NCBI GenBank assembly: GCA_012845835.1
Contig: JABAKD010000012.1
Coordinates: 806,001-870,000 of the forward strand
Source: Undaria pinnatifida
Lineage: Eukaryota; Sar; Phaeophyceae; Laminariales; Alariaceae
DNA length: 64,000 nt
Direction: 5' to 3'
A program made the position numbers and the translations under genes. The notes under the pieces are model-generated. The model was not told the DNA's origin. It saw only the letters and a list, made by a program, of their open reading frames with translations, and did not search any database. Shown here in pieces: positions 35,501-49,472 of the stretch. Each line of letters begins with the position of its first letter. Position 1 is the first letter of the stretch.

Positions 35501-35687
35501 ACCCACCGGTCGATGGTACAAGGCAGAAGTAGGATTAGACTATTAGACTAGACTAATATCAAAGCATGTGAATGAGTTAGTGATTTTTCCGGCAAAGTAC
35601 GACGTACCTGGTATTACGTAGCGCTGTTGCTGTTGCTGCTGCTGCCGCTGCCAGTTAGTGTCGGGTCGCGCAGATCTCTACCAGTAC

Positions 35688-35719
<32 letters not shown>

Positions 35720-35829
35720 CTCACACGAACTCGCACAATCAAGTCCGTGGTCACTGGACAGGCTCCAGTCACTCTGGAGCTGAGGAATACCCCAGGGGAA
35801 AAACACAAACCAAAGGTGGTACACGCATA

Positions 35830-36817
35830 CCGTAATTGTGCGAGTCATCGCACAGGCCGGAGTCATCGCGCATGCCGGAGTCATCGCGCCCCTGTGCGTT
35901 AATTGTTCAAGTTTGGAATAATTTAATTCATTTTCCGCACAGGGGTCGGAGTCATCGCGCAGGGGTGCGATGACTCCGATATTGGTGCCACCTTCGAGCG
36001 TGAGGTTGCATACTGTGGAGTGTGGCCTCAGGATAAAAATTGTGCCACGATCTGTTTTTGTAGCGGTTTGTAACCGGGGCTCACCGCTGTTTGTAGCAGG
36101 TGCATATCATACATACATGAAAAAAAAATCTCGCTTTTTTTTTTTTTTTTGAGCGACCGCACCAAAAAAAAAAAAAAAAGCACCACCGGCCCTGCCACGA
36201 TGCGGTGCTGACCTACCTAGTACTGCTGTACCTCATGCAACGGAACGACGGCAGCCGACAACTCAGTTTTCTTTTTGTGTTTTTGTGCTGGGTGTGTACT
36301 CTGGGTGCGGTACGGACGAACCGCAGGAAGGCAGGTAGGCAGCAGTGCCTATCAGTTTCCACCCTAAGGGTGTGTTCCGTGTAGCACATGGTAGAGTTAG
36401 GTATCGCACAGGGAGGACGTTTAAAAGGTGCGCCACCAGTACAGCAGTGGGGTGTGTGGTTTCCTCCGTATCGCACATACCTGTCGGCCGCACAGGGGTG
36501 TGCGTTCACATCACAGCACGGCAGGGTGTTTGATTTGCTCGGAATCGCGCATGTCGGAGTTACCGCACAGGGGTGTGCGTTCACATCACAGCATGGCATG
36601 GTGTGTGATTTGTTCAGAGTCGCGCATGTCGGAGTTACCGCACAGGGGTGTGCGTCAGAACGAGAAATAAAATCATTTACCTGGTATTTCATTTTCCGCA
36701 CAGGGGCCGGAGTCATCACACATGCCGGAGTTATCGCACCCCTGTGCGATAAAAATCAAAGTTAGGAATCATTTAAAAATCGATCGCACGGGGGTGCGAT
36801 GATTCGCACAATTACGG
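35830..36817. mobile_element. TA-flanked TIR element, ~988 bp (copy in block E')
   Basis: Terminal inverted repeats are CCGTAATTGTGCGARTCATC with TA on both sides (35828-35829, 36818-36819). Block E copy 1 has an unoccupied TA at 11551-11552. The interior is packed with direct and inverted GTGCGATGACTCCGG and GCACAGGGGTGTGCG motifs and has about 75-bp tandem units at 36500-36660. No transposase domain was recognised. It is probably a non-autonomous Tc1/mariner-like element. Confidence 0.75.
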
Positions 36818-37914
36818 TAGTCTACATCACAGCTGACGCAATTCATGCCTCCACCAGAAACATACCAGGTATAAAAAGTGAAATCGGGAGTCAGCCTACG
36901 ATGTGCCAGGTCCATGCTGGTGCATACGTCTCACTACTCGCGCCTGGAAAAACCGACTATACCGCTTGCCACCCAAGAAAGACTACCACGTACAAGTATA
37001 GTCTATATTGCACGTAGTACCTATCACTGCGCATACGCACGACAGACGCAAGTAGATTAAAAAAAAGAAACGAAGAAAAGAAAAGAAATCGAAAAACAAA
37101 AAAGGAAAGGAAAGACAAGAAACGACAAGAAAAGCAAGAAAAGACAAGACAAGAAGAGGAAGCAAGGAAAGGAACAGAGAAAAAAATGTCATACTAGCAG
37201 ACTCTAGGAACTGACTAAAGACGGCATTGGGCTCGTAGAGGGTATCAAGTGCATCGTCAATGGCATCGGGGAGAGAACGCAACAAGGCGAACTATTGATA
37301 GCTAACCAGTACGTAGCATAATTTTGTCTTTTCAAGTACGCAGGTCGGGTCGTAGTTGGCCGTTCAGAAATGTGACGAGTAGTCGTTGTTCGATGCGATA
37401 GCGGCGAAGCCGTGTTTCGGACCAGTTTTGGCCCGTTTGGCTCCGGGCTGGGGCTGTTGTTGCTGCCGCTGCTGCTGCTGCCGCTGCTGCTGCTGCTGCT
37501 GCTGCCACTGCTGCTGTGTCTTGATGTTTGTTTCCATGCATTCGTGTCGGCGAAGTCGCTGCTGCTGACTACCGGTACCTGGTAGACATTAGACAGCAGT
37601 AGACAGCCACCAAGACGTAGTGCCGTATAAGCGCCATGTGCCCCCACCATGTGACAACATCGCCTAGACCTGGCACCACGCGTACAGTAAGGTCCTACTT
37701 GAAAGAATACGTTTTTATGCAACATGAAACTGTTGGGCCCCCCCTTAAAACATGCATATAACAGTTAGCCTCGGCTGGCACCGACGCTGTACAACATTAT
37801 ACCTGGTATGTATATTGGCGTTGGCGTTGGTTGGCAACGACGCTGCAAAATCTGCCAGTCACTGCGTGAGCTAGGCAACCAGGGTACTTGTTTCTTTTTT
37901 TTTTGGCGGTCACG

Positions 37915-38332
37915 CCGTGATGGTTATCAAGTTAGCCCATATTGTGAGGGATGGGGAACCCTAACTCCGCACAAGGGGAATGATCGCATCACGTAGTGTG
38001 AATATGGTAAGGCACCCACAAGGCAGTTACATAGTAATACCCATTGCTGCCTCTGGAGAAGACACACCAGAAAACAAGGTAACTCATTGGCGGCGTCATC
38101 CATAAGCAAGAAAGCAGGCACAAGGTGCCGAAGACTCTTACAAGCGGTTCTTGGAAGGATACAGTTCATCCTTCATGCGACTCGCCGAACACCTCACGGC
38201 GCTTCGCGCTTGGTGCAAGCAATGTCTGCCTGGTTGGTGAAAACCCGACGTGCTCCGTCCGGGCATAGTATGGATGCGAGGGTCTATGGCCATATGACTA
38301 CGGCCATGCATAAACTGAGTACCCCCCCCCCG
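37915..38332 (-). repeat. R1 repeat in inverted block E
   Basis: Counterpart of 9899-10330, again bordered by an oligo-C run at about 38322-38332. Confidence 0.7.
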
Positions 38333-40002
38333 CTGACGGCGAAACAGGGCGGCGATAGGATAAGCAAGCAGGTTTTACGTAATATATGGAAAAGCGTACG
38401 TAATGAGCGCCCAAACGTTGGAGGTGTCTCTATTAGGAGTAGGAACGGTGCTCCGTCTCGAAAGGGATGCGTGGTCAATGGTCAAATGATTAAGGCAAGC
38501 AACAAATGAGTGCGCCACCCCCCCCCTCCCCCCTCCTTTCCCCCTCTACGCCTCCCCCGCCCGCCCCCTCAAAAACTCCGCCCTCCCCTCACGGGCGATA
38601 CGACTTACAGGACATACTTCGAAGTACATGATAAACTGATTCATTCCTACCACAGCCGTCAGATTATCGTCCAAAAAAACGGGTTTTATACTTTCCGCGC
38701 ACAGATTGAATCCCCACCCCCCCCGCCCCCCCCGCCTCCTTTTCAACCCCCCGCCCCTAAAAACTCCGCCCTCCCCTCACCGGTTATACGAATTACGGGA
38801 TATGCTTAATAAACTGATGCATTCCTTCCACAGCCGTCAGATTTTGTCTCACCCAAAAAATGATTTGTATAGTTTCCGCGCACAGATTGATTAACACCAG
38901 CCTGTTGACCCTGGTACAAGATGTGTACCCTGCTGTAGTTCTAAGGGGAGTCGCCGACCTATATCCTTCATGCGGACACACCCAGTAAAACGCGCGATCG
39001 GATTATCACACACAGCTTGCAAAGATGAGTTTCGACGAATTCTTCGTTCTCACAGCTGGCGTGTATTTTAATTTTTATAACAATAAATACCCGTGGGCAT
39101 TACATAAGGGGCATAGCCGCCGTGCACCGCGCGCACTGGACGTCGACAATCGAAACTGACGGGGAACGGTCAACTCCCACCAGTTCGTGCACGTGCAATA
39201 ACTCCATCACTGGTTCAACGCACAATACATGCAACACGGCCGCGCCAAAGCAGTTATACGTATGTATGGCTGCTGTGTGGTGTATCGTATGCGTATGGTG
39301 ATTGCGTGTTTGCAAGACACGGAATAACTAAACATCTAAACATGCAAGAACTGCCGGCTGCCTACGACTCTTTATAAGATCGCTGCACAAGTTGTCGTAT
39401 AGCTGTCGCTAGGAACTCTTGCAGGCAGCAGGCTATTTGAATGTTAGTATGTATAGTGAATGCGGTCAAGTTGTCTTGGTTGTTGGATGGTGGACGAGTG
39501 TTTTTGAACATTTTTATTTGTAAACCAAGTCTTTTGCGTCTAGATGGTCGTCGGCCACAGGCCAATAGTACCGTGTCCTGACATTTTTGCCACTCGTAGA
39601 CAGGCTTGACTATGGAGTGATGGTACCGAGAAAAAGCAAAGTAAGAGGATGGGAGAGTAAGTGCAGCAACAGGCAGCAAAGCCGGCAGCAGGCAGCAAAG
39701 CTGGCAGCAGAAAACAGCAGCGAGCAGCAGCCAGCAGAAGAAGCAGCAGCATTCCGGTGCGTGTGGGTGGGCAGCTGTTTCGTGGCCTTAACAAGTCGGG
39801 GACACGAACGCCGCAATTGCTCTTGGAAAACGCCAATCAATGTTTTGGAACAACTCGGGGGGCGGTGGCTTCCGCTCCAGGCTTGAAGGCTTCAGCCATC
39901 TCGAAAGAGGTCCCCTTTTTTTTTCGGGCGTGGGCAGAGTTAGGAACTCGCACTCCCACGTTATAGAATCCTTGTAGGCACGAGCCTGTCAGAGAATTTC
40001 CC

Positions 40003-42150
40003 AGGTCGACCCTGCTCCCACATGCCATCTTAGACTCGCCCGAACCTGCTCCCACCCGCACCTGAGCCCTCCGCTCCAACCCTGGGGATGTAATTATTAA
40101 TAGACGCCGGCAGGGACCACCAACACACCCACTGATCCCCCGCGACTTTGTCCGCCAAACAGGGTTTTCCACCAGAAAAGCCACAGCAACAACGGGAATA
40201 CCTGTGGTACAATTAAACTCTAAAACTAGCATGTTAGTGTTTGTGTCTGACCTTTGGTTTTCTCCCACTGGTTGGTGTCTACAAATAGTTGCGCGCCAAC
40301 TCTCCCCTGGTACCTTGAACTGGTTGTGCTGGTGCACGTGCTTTCTGATTGGTACACGGGCCGGGTATGTTACTACTCCCTCGATGCTGACTTCCTTTTT
40401 CATGAAGGCTTTGAGCTGGCTGACTAGTCTAATGGTGGCCAACTACAGTAGTGAGTAATTAGTAATGACTACCGCCGTGCATGACGGTGTGTTTCACACC
40501 CCCGGCTTCAACCTTTGGGGCTCCAAAACAAGTATCACCTGGTGTGGTATACTCCGAGAGTTTTGATACACAACGTCCCCCGGTGATAAATTTGGTGGTC
40601 GTTTTGAGTTTGACAAGTCGCATTTCCGATCGAGGTGGCATACTGTTGATTGTATGCTTGGATATGATGCGGATATGATCACGGTTGAGTATTGTAGGGG
40701 TTTCCAGTGATAAGTTGGCTACATCGTAGCGGTATATCGGGATGGTGGAATGATTTTGGGTATTTCGCCACCACTCCTCGTTGTGCTCCTCGTTGTGCTT
40801 CTTCTACCGAGTGAGTCTTCTCCTCTCCTCGATGTGCCTTGGCTAGGAGCAACGTAATATATATATATGTACGTCTTATACTTGTCTTCATACCGGTGAC
40901 TCCACTACCCCACTATTGTCAGCTCAACGGGTAAGCCCTCTACGCTTCGCAGGGATCAACAAACACATACTCTAGGAGGTGTGCTGTCAGTGGTTACAAA
41001 GGACTGCCACACTACAGGCACGCTACGGAGTCGCGCGACTGCACCTGCTGACGTCGGGCCTCCCAAAGAACTGGCTAGGGTTACGATTAGGTGTGGGGTC
41101 GTCTTGGTCTGGCCAGGCGTGCGCGGTTGAAGTTGACCACAAGCGACCGGTAGGAAGGTCGTTGCCATGCCCGCCCTGCAGCCCGGGGGAGCAGGTTTCC
41201 ATGTTTTTTGGGAGTGTCTTAATGATTATGGGGCATGACACCGCAGGGGGTGTGATATACACCGTATCCGGATGATAAATCGGGTGCTTGTTGTGGGATA
41301 TAAAATATGTCATCACCCGGGTAAGGGTGTGACATACAACAGCCCGGGTGGTATACATCATTATATGCGGTGGTAGTTGGTTATATGTGTATTTCAATTT
41401 ATTGCCTACGGTAGTTTGTATTTCGCAGAGCTGGGCGTCTTTGCGTCTGACTGACTCGTCTGTGGCTCCACGTGTGGTGATTGCCGTGAGTAGGGTTGTT
41501 CCTTTTGTAAAGCAGCGCAATTGTAATACCTGATTTTTAACGGTGGTGCCCGCGCTGTAGCGAGCACTTTATCGAGCAACCGGCACGCTCAGGCAGGTAC
41601 GAGTACTGGGGTGCATGTGCAGCACAAAAATCGACCCCTACGATGACGCCCCGTAAAGCCGGAGCGATTATGTCGCCACCAGAAATGTCAGCACGGGATT
41701 TCCGATAATATCTGGCTTTTTTTACATTGGTACCCGCCCAAAATCACCCCCCCCCCAACGGTCTCAAACAATTTATCACCGTAGCTGTGGCCCCTGTGCG
41801 ACTTTGGCCTTGAGACTTGGAGGAGTGGTGTGAGTAACTAGTAACTAGTAAGCCTTTCCCCTGACATGTACTCCGCAGCCCATGTAGCAACATTATACTG
41901 ACATAGTCATACCCTATGCACAACAATAACGTAATTCCTAGCCGCGAAGTCCAGCCAGCCCACTGGCGTATTGATAGTATTCATAGAAATCTGGTGGAGC
42001 ATTTCCTCGAGACATTATACAATCAACCATTGTTAATGTTTGACGCTTCGCCTTTCCTCAACGTTGAACTATAAGCACGCCGCATCAATTATCTCCCCGA
42101 AGTCGAAGGTATTAATAGTAGACGTCAGAACGAGCTTCTCGGCGACTTTC
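40003..42150. other. Segment absent from the left third of the window
   Basis: 40003-40497 is single copy; 40498-42150 occurs only here and mirrored at about 57330-58986. It has a 165-codon frame (41520-41023, minus) identical in the mirror (57963-58460, plus), a short TA run (40858-40868), and a GAGGAGCACAACGAGGAG tandem. No domain is recognised; a degraded retroelement is possible. Confidence 0.5.
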
Positions 42151-45100
42151 AACCATTTGGGTAGTCTGAGAGCCATTGGTATCAATCAAAACATCATAAC
42201 ACGATGAGTGCGATTTTATCGACGTTTCACCGGTGTGTTCCTTAGTCTAGCATGGGAAGAGCGTGCAACATCTGACTATTGATCGTAATATATAGCATAC
42301 GTACAACGGTGGACGCCCTCCTTAAGTGCGGTGGGTTTTTATTGTCATGACGTCATGACGTCGTCTCACTTAACTGCAGCACTCAACTGCAGCCGGTCCT
42401 TGGCCTTGGGCTAGGCGGTGCTAGTATTATACGGTACACGCCTCGACGTCTCTGCGTAGAACGGTTCAGTGCAGGTTAGCAGTATTAAAATATTGCCAAC
42501 ACACCGCCAATGCAACAGAGCTTAGATGTGCTATATTTTACAATTTTATAGCAGCTGTGCTGTCTTGCCGTGCTTTTGATATGGGCCACGATCGTCGTAC
42601 CCTCAGGTGGTATCGGCTACGTGCTGTGCACGTTTTTCCACGGCTGATTCTCTCCTGTGGTGTCGCCTGCTACGATACCGCCTGCTATACATGCCAGATG
42701 GACAGCTCTGCATTTCAGATTTCAGTAGCATTGCGATATGAAATACTGCAACGGTCACTTGCAACGTTAAGTATGTATTAGTAACGTCAACACATCCAGA
42801 AATGTACTATTGATACATTAATATTGATACTATTTATTGATGTTGTTTTGGGGACAATGTAGTTGGATTTCGTGCCGTAGAACCGTTTTTGAGGTGGTAG
42901 ATGGGTTCAACATGCTTTTCACTACATTGTGCAACGTGAAACATGCGACAACAACGTTATTGCCGTTGCAACAGGCGATTTTAATACGACAGTTTACCGG
43001 ACATAGCCTACGTGCAACATTAAGCAGGCCACTTTAAACATGCAAACGCCCGCCCTCGCCTTCGGCCGTTTTGGATCTGCTGCTGTTGGTGAAGGTGGAA
43101 AACGCGCCCTACGAAGAGCTGGGGTCTGGCGATCATTTTCAAGACCAGCAATCTGATTAATGTCTGCCTTCCAAGGTGTGTGGTTGTTCTGATGTACCCG
43201 TTTCGTAGCTTCCCAGGTCGCACATGCTCCATGCTCCAAGATTGTCTTCGCTATGGTGGCCGTGATGGCCGTGGTGACTTTGTTGGCTGTGGTGGCTGTG
43301 GTGCACGTACTCACGGCCTTACAGCCTGACTGATCTTCGTGCTTGAGCCCCGCAAAGCCCCTGGACGGAATAAGACAGGCTCGCAATCTCGGACTATAAT
43401 GGTGACATTCATGCCATGTGCAATGGTGCACTTGCACTCGGATCGAGTGCATTTCTTGGCGCTACTAGCAGGTGCAGCTTCAAAAAGGGTAGTAGTAGGA
43501 TAGCTCCGGTACCCCATCTAGGACGCAGCTCATAAAGTAGGGGGCGAACGACTTGGAATTAGTGTGCATTAACACGGTTTTGGTAATAGTAAAAGGGGTT
43601 ACTATGCGTGTGTAAGTATTATATCAGATGCTTGCTTTGCAGACGACAGCAATATTGTACCCGATGTTCAGCAGCAGGGCTGCGTCTAGGTGCTGGACGG
43701 CCCCGTCGAAACGTTTGACGCGTCGACATGCATAAATGATACATGACCTTACCCTTTCTGATTGGAGAGGCCACCATTCCCCCAGGAGGAGACAGGTGCG
43801 ATTGGTTCGAATCCCTCGTTTCGTTTTCCATTGCTGGTTGCGAAGAGCACTACTACTACTATTACTACTACACTGCTACTGCTACTACTACTACCACTAC
43901 TACTGCCCCTACTTCAACACCAGGTACCACCGGGTACTTGTTCCCTCGCGTCGGCCGTATTTTTTCCTTTTTTCCGTTTCGTATATATGTAATTTTCCGG
44001 CCTTGTCAGTCCTGACATAGGTTTCGAAAATCGAAGGCGTTTGTGAAGCGAGGAGCGGGGCAGGGTGGGGTAGAGACGGATCGAAGAATCGGAGCGGGGA
44101 ATCGCGAGTCTAGCGACCGACTATTAATACTGGACGTACTGGGGTTCCGACGGAATGGCGCGAAAGCTAGTCGATGCTTGGCGGTGAGATTCGGGTTTTG
44201 ATGTTGCGGAGGCTTTTCTAGCGCGGGTACCTTGTTTGGCGACGGGCGTTTCCGTTTTGGTGGTGTATACTCCTCTATCGTCGTGGTTTTGCTTGGCCAT
44301 CGTGCGGCCCGTTTATTTTTGTAGGTTGTATCCTCAAGACTATTCGCAGATCGTTAGTCGTTGTACCTGGTAACATCTGCGTAGACAGTACACAACTGAT
44401 CTGGTGACGTGTGCCGCGACCACCAAGCGTTTGGCGCCGGGGTGGTACAAGTCTATACATCGTGTTATCACAGCAGCAGTAAACGGTAGCGGCAGATGCG
44501 GCGCGTGTACAATATATGCTCGTGGTACACCCGTTATACACGGCAGCACGTAATGTAGCAAGGGTGGCGGGGTAATGCAGGGCGAGGCAAGGCAAGCCGC
44601 CCATCCCCCACGTGTTGCCGTCACGACCGCACGCGCTATAGGTAAGGGAAGATTGCTCGGTTGTTGCCATCGATGACGGTGACTTCCTCGCGAGGCTTCC
44701 CCCCCCTCGTCCCATTCCTGAACACGCACATACACATGCAGGACCCGACGAAATCGGGATAGTAGCGCTGCCAACCCCACTCCCCCCACGACCCTCCCCA
44801 ACCCTATCCCTCACCGCTTAAACAGACTCGCGGAACACTATTAGGATGAGACGGCCCTTCGTTGAAGTACGTATCTGCGGTTCTATCTCATAGGACTGAT
44901 CGAGCTCTCTGGGGGGGGTAACCTGCCGCGGGTCCACATGGCCTTATTCTGCTCAATGTGGCGGCAACAGCCATAAGTCGTCAGGAGTACGCAATCATCT
45001 CGCAGGTGAGATGGGGTGATTTTATCTACTGCTAGGCTAAAGGAGCTGTAAACACGGGGTTAGGGGTAGATCTTGTGGTGCTGCGGCTGTTGCTCCCTGT

Positions 45101-45780
45101 ATGGGCCGTTCGGCAAGAGGGGCTGTACGCGCAGGACCGGGGGGGGGGGCGTTGCGGTGCGGCTGTTTCAGTGTTTACTCGTTTTTTTTCAATGGTCTGC
45201 CTTCTTGTTGAGGTGACCCGCCATATAGGTGTGTGGACTAGCGTTCACGCGCCGGTATAGATCGTGGTGGTGCATGTCCACACCATGGGAATCGCATGAG
45301 CTGCGGCGGCTCGCTCAGTCCGGCAGGCGGTGTAGGTCGGCCGTTGCTCGAGAGTTTGAGAATAAACTCTGGTGTGTGTCAACACAGGTTCAACGACCCG
45401 GCACGGTCATGGTCACGGTCATGGCAGTTCATCGACCCCCAGCAGATGTGTGCAATGGTTTTATTACTATTCTAATTATTTTATTACGTGTGCTGCCCAC
45501 AACAACAGTGTGGATGATTTTGAAAGAATTAAGTAATGCTTGAGCTCGCCACATTTCCATATATCTTCATGCATATCGTGTGTCATTTTTAACTCCTCCA
45601 TTGTAGTAACAAAATTAGGTGTATCACGCAGCTTGCATGAGTATCGACCATAAATTTATCGAACTCACAGCTGACGTGTTTATAACATTGTGTTTCAAAA
45701 TCTTTCCGTTTATGCTGGATTACCATCGGTCTCGACTCGATGAAGCGGGGGGGGGGCACCCGATATTCGTGCATGGCCGT
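42150..45780. repeat. Block C copy 2 (left arm, inverted)
   Basis: Reverse complement of 7075 to about 3190, with a contracted GTA array and a single 46-bp unit. Confidence 0.9.
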
Positions 45781-46300
45781 AGTCGTATGACTATATGGTC
45801 GCCCCGGTGGCGTATCAGGTTATCCTCGAGCCTGGTATTTGTCAGTTTCGTGAGTTCGAGCCCCGCCGAGTGCATACTCGTATAAATTCGTTGGGACTTT
45901 TTCTTGTGCACAAATTGACTTGCGGAAAGCGCGAGAGCGTGAGATAGCAACACTCGATGAAAAATCGACGAGCAGTTGGACTGCTGAACCCTATGCGCGA
46001 TAAAAATTGAAGGCAAGAACCGGGGGGAAGAAGGGACGACACCTGTGACCACGGCTTGTCCAGAAGCTGGAAAGAAAAAGTGTGGGAAAAAAAGAAGAAA
46101 ACAAAAATGGTATAGATCCTCGCATCCCTACAATGTCATTTCGGGTTTTCACCGACCAGGCAGACATTGCTTGCACAAACGCGAAGAGAGTTGTGAGGTG
46201 TTCGGCGAGTCGCATGAAGGGTGAAACGCATCCCTCCAAGAACCGCTTGTGAGGCGGACTTGCATATGGACGACAGCTTCAATGGGTTAATTTATTTCCC
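45745..46300 (+). repeat. R1 repeat split by a SINE (left arm)
   Basis: R1 end at 45745-45796, SINE at 45797-46105, remainder of R1 at 46106-46300. It corresponds to the intact R1 at 2898-3235. Confidence 0.7.
45797..46105 (+). mobile_element. tRNA-derived SINE inserted in an R1 repeat (left arm)
   Basis: A box TGGCGTATCAGG at 45808-45819; B box GTTCGAGCCCC at 45854-45864; the body matches 28910-29110; A-rich tail to about 46105. The homologous site at 3178-3190 lacks it, so it inserted after block C/R1 was duplicated and before the palindrome formed. Confidence 0.75.
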
Positions 46301-46614
46301 GGTATGGAGGGTGCGCCGCCCCCCCCAACTTTTGCTACGTGTACACATCGCGTGTTGCGTGCGTACCGTTATGTTCCTAAAGTAACCCCTTTAAAACTGC
46401 AAACGCTGTTCCATACTCATTCCAAGCAGTTTTCGATCTTAAAACCTGGGTGCAGTTCTAATGGAGATACATTCCCCAGCATTGTCCAATATGTGTCGGG
46501 TTGACTGTCGCGCGCTGACCTATATACTCAGCATATACTGTGCGGCGGTCCTGATGCGTGCTTGCGGCAAATATACACCCTGCTATTTGTCGCATTTTTT
46601 TTATGTGTATCCAG

Positions 46615-49205
46615 GACGAGGTCATCTTGCGTACCATGAACGATGGAAGCCTCCCCCGGATCTTCCTCAAGGCAGTCAACTTCAACGCGAATCTGCCCCA
46701 GTCAGATATGTCGAACGTGAGTTTCTGCGGCATCAATTCGTGGTGGTGATTGGTGCTTGCGAGCGTATGTACCCCGTCAATAGTGTGATGCACTCTGTCG
46801 TCTACTAGGTACTGTGTATCATCATCACCATCAGCAGCAGCATGGGTAGCCAAACTCGGAGTATGAACAGGAAAAAGATTCATGGGCAAGGTTTTGGCTT
46901 TCTTATCTGGCCTGTTAGTCGTACATCGCGAGGCCACGTTTGCGTTGTTTGATGAGGCGTTTCGCACACAGAAACAAGAAGGGCAACGAACTAGAAACAA
47001 AAGGTCGCATGTTTTTTTTGCTGATTCCTATTTACCCTCAATACAACGGCAACTGTCATTGGTGTAATGTTCTTATCCTGAAAGCGACGCACTTGGTACC
47101 CTTACTTCAGTGGTTATGGGTGACGAAAAAACGTTGTTCAGCGACCGAATGCCGTTCAAAACGACCAAATCAGGCATAGTTGAGCAAAATATTTTTATCT
47201 CGTTTTGGATCTACTTCTTGTCAAAACTGCGATGTTTCTGATGAATACCCTATAAATTACACGGGAAAATGAAGGCCAAAATCCGCGCAATTTACACGTA
47301 AAACAAGTCCACTTTTCGCGACCCAGCGAAAACAATCCATTTTATCAAAAGGTGCTACCGGTCAGTGTGATTTGCTGTTGTTTTGGAATTCGCAACACCA
47401 GCGCTAGACCTGATGTTCCAAGCCCCAAAAACCGATTTCCTAGGGGACAGGGGAAAATGTCAGCATGCAATTCAACAGACGTCAACCACGGTCTGAAAAT
47501 GAGCGCAATCACATATCAGTATTATACACATAACATAGCCAGCCTTAGTCTATACCAACGATTAGCAGGGCACAGGGCAGTAGAGTTTTCCGTGCAATGA
47601 TTTGCTTTGTTCTCCACCACGAAACTCCAGTACGTACGCATTCAGAGCCCCCTCGTCTGCTTCATGCTTCTTTGATCGACCGCCAGAACGTTAACGAGGG
47701 TACGTTCCTCAGCAACCGCAGCAAAGTTAGTTAACCCAGTCCTCTCGACCGCTTCGCCTTCCCACCTTTGCCATATGCAATGTTCCCCGTTTCTTCAGCT
47801 GTGCGAGGTGCTCGAACAGGCGGTATCCCGCAACCCCATGAAACAACCTAAAATGTCGACAATGACCGAAATCCTTCGCGACTTGGCGTCGAAGACGGCC
47901 GCCCTCGAGGAAGCGCTCATTGCTCCCCCGCTTGGGATCGCCGCCCCGCCTGGGATCACCCCCCCTCCCGTGTTCGCCCCCCCGCCCGGGCTCGCTCCCC
48001 CGCCTGGGCTCGCTCTTCCACCTGAGATCGCTCCCCCGCCTGAGATTGCTCCCCCGCCTGAGATTGCTCCGTTCCCTGGGGTCGACCTTCCTGCACCGGA
48101 AGTGGCTGCCATCGTGGGCGGTGACGACGGCGGGGGCGAGGGTTTGATTCCCCTGGCTGGCAACACAACAGGGACGGGTTCTACGGTCACCGTCGCTGCT
48201 TCGTCCGGGTTGTCGGCAGCAGCACTCGTCGCTGGAGCTTGCCCCAGCGCCGGTCGCGGTGGGGACACCTCGGGAGGAATCTTGGCTGGAGAGGGACGAC
48301 GCTCTTCCCACTTCCTCTTGGTGGGACAACCCGCGGAGGAGGAACCGGAAGACGGGGCCCAGCACGTGCCGTCCATGGAGTGGGTTGACCTCGCGCCCCT
48401 CCCCGTCGCTGCACTGCACGTGGGGGGGGGGATCGACGTTGCGGCCGTTCATGTGCCTCGGGGGACTGGGGCTGGAGAGGCAGGAGATGGCGTAGCACTG
48501 CCAGCTGCTGCAGGCCACTTTGCTGAAGCGGGCCGTGCAAGTGTGGCCGTTGCCCCCATCGAAGAGATCGCCGGGGGGGTGGACCCTCCCCCCCCACCGT
48601 TTCCCGGTGTGGTTCCCGTGGCGCTGGCCAACCGGCTGGCCAACACGTTGTTCTCCCTGGGACGGAGCTTTGGAGGAGAGGACGCCCCTCCCCCCGTCGT
48701 TTCGGGACCCCATGCCGAGCAGGTCTACCGCGGCGGTGGAGGTGGCGATGTCGGTGGCGGTAGCGGTGGTGGTGGTGGTGCGGAAGGGTCCGGGGGAGGG
48801 CACGCCCAAGAAGAGCGGGAGGTGGAGGTGATAGATGCACCCGGCACGCAGCTCACCTTCCCAGACCTGCTTGTTCGCGGTTCCAGCCTGTCTCCACCCG
48901 CCGACAACGTCGTCACGTCCTCACCCCCGGCATCAACCCGCTCTCGGGTGGTGGACGGCCTTGACACGCCTCTCAACTTTGCGCAGGTGCTGGCACGCGG
49001 TTTCGGCACATCCACACCCGCCGACAACGTTGCCACGCCCTCTCTCTTGGTAGCAACCCGCCCTCGGGTGGTGGGTGGCCTCGACACACCCCTCACCTTT
49101 GCGCAGGTGCTTGCACGCGGTTTCGATATCGGCACGTCCGGTGACGCCGACAATGCTCCCGTATCCCCGGGGGCACCTCCCGCCAGGATTTCCATTCCTT
49201 CTTGA
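46615..49205 (+). pseudogene. Truncated duplicate of the last two kinase exons (left palindrome arm)
   Basis: Exon 46615-46716 (34 codons, donor GTGAGT kept) and exon 47799-49205 (469 codons including TGA) copy the penultimate and last exons of the minus-strand kinase gene, here on the plus strand. Nothing upstream encodes the glycine loop, catalytic loop or activation segment; the preceding DNA is an R1 repeat and a SINE. The small exon differs from the parent by one synonymous change that I could see. The large exon stays open, lacks one pentad of the proline repeat, and changes NERPKM to MKQPKM, losing the subdomain XI arginine. The first tail repeat is altered (LTFPDLLVRGS). It is best read as a non-functional fragment carried by block duplication, unless transcribed from a new promoter. 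Confidence 0.75.
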
Positions 49206-49472
49206 GGCCCGTGCACACTTTCGCGCGAACGTCGGCGCAGGGAGCACCGCGACACGCGCGGTTCTGATCACCCTGTCGGTCATTTTCCAGGCGGACGGGG
49301 GGGGCACCGGGAATCCATCCGGTGTGGCCTGTGGTGGAGGCAGGGTGGTGGCAAGGTGGGGCACCGCGCGTGGGTGGTGCGCTATTGAGACACACGGAGG
49401 TGAAGAAGCGGGGCTTTCTTATGCCGGGCTCATGTTCGTCCCGGACGGCAGAGTGTTTACTTTTCTTTGGCG

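Larger units (their letters stand above)
32531..40002. repeat. Block E copy 2 (inverted)
   Basis: Reverse-complement counterpart of 8237-14815, collinear throughout. It gains the TA-flanked element at 35830 and lacks the 140-bp insertion of copy 1. Homology ends at GAAATTCTCTGACAGG (40002). Confidence 0.9.

Noticed and set aside
36213..36765. Repetitive Cys/His-rich frames within the TA-flanked element
   Set aside because: They are readings of the tandem GCACAGGGGTGTGCG motif array and show no domain.
40498..40900. Possible LTR or gag start of a retrotransposon
   Set aside because: No paired LTR, primer-binding site, or reverse transcriptase/integrase motif could be seen.
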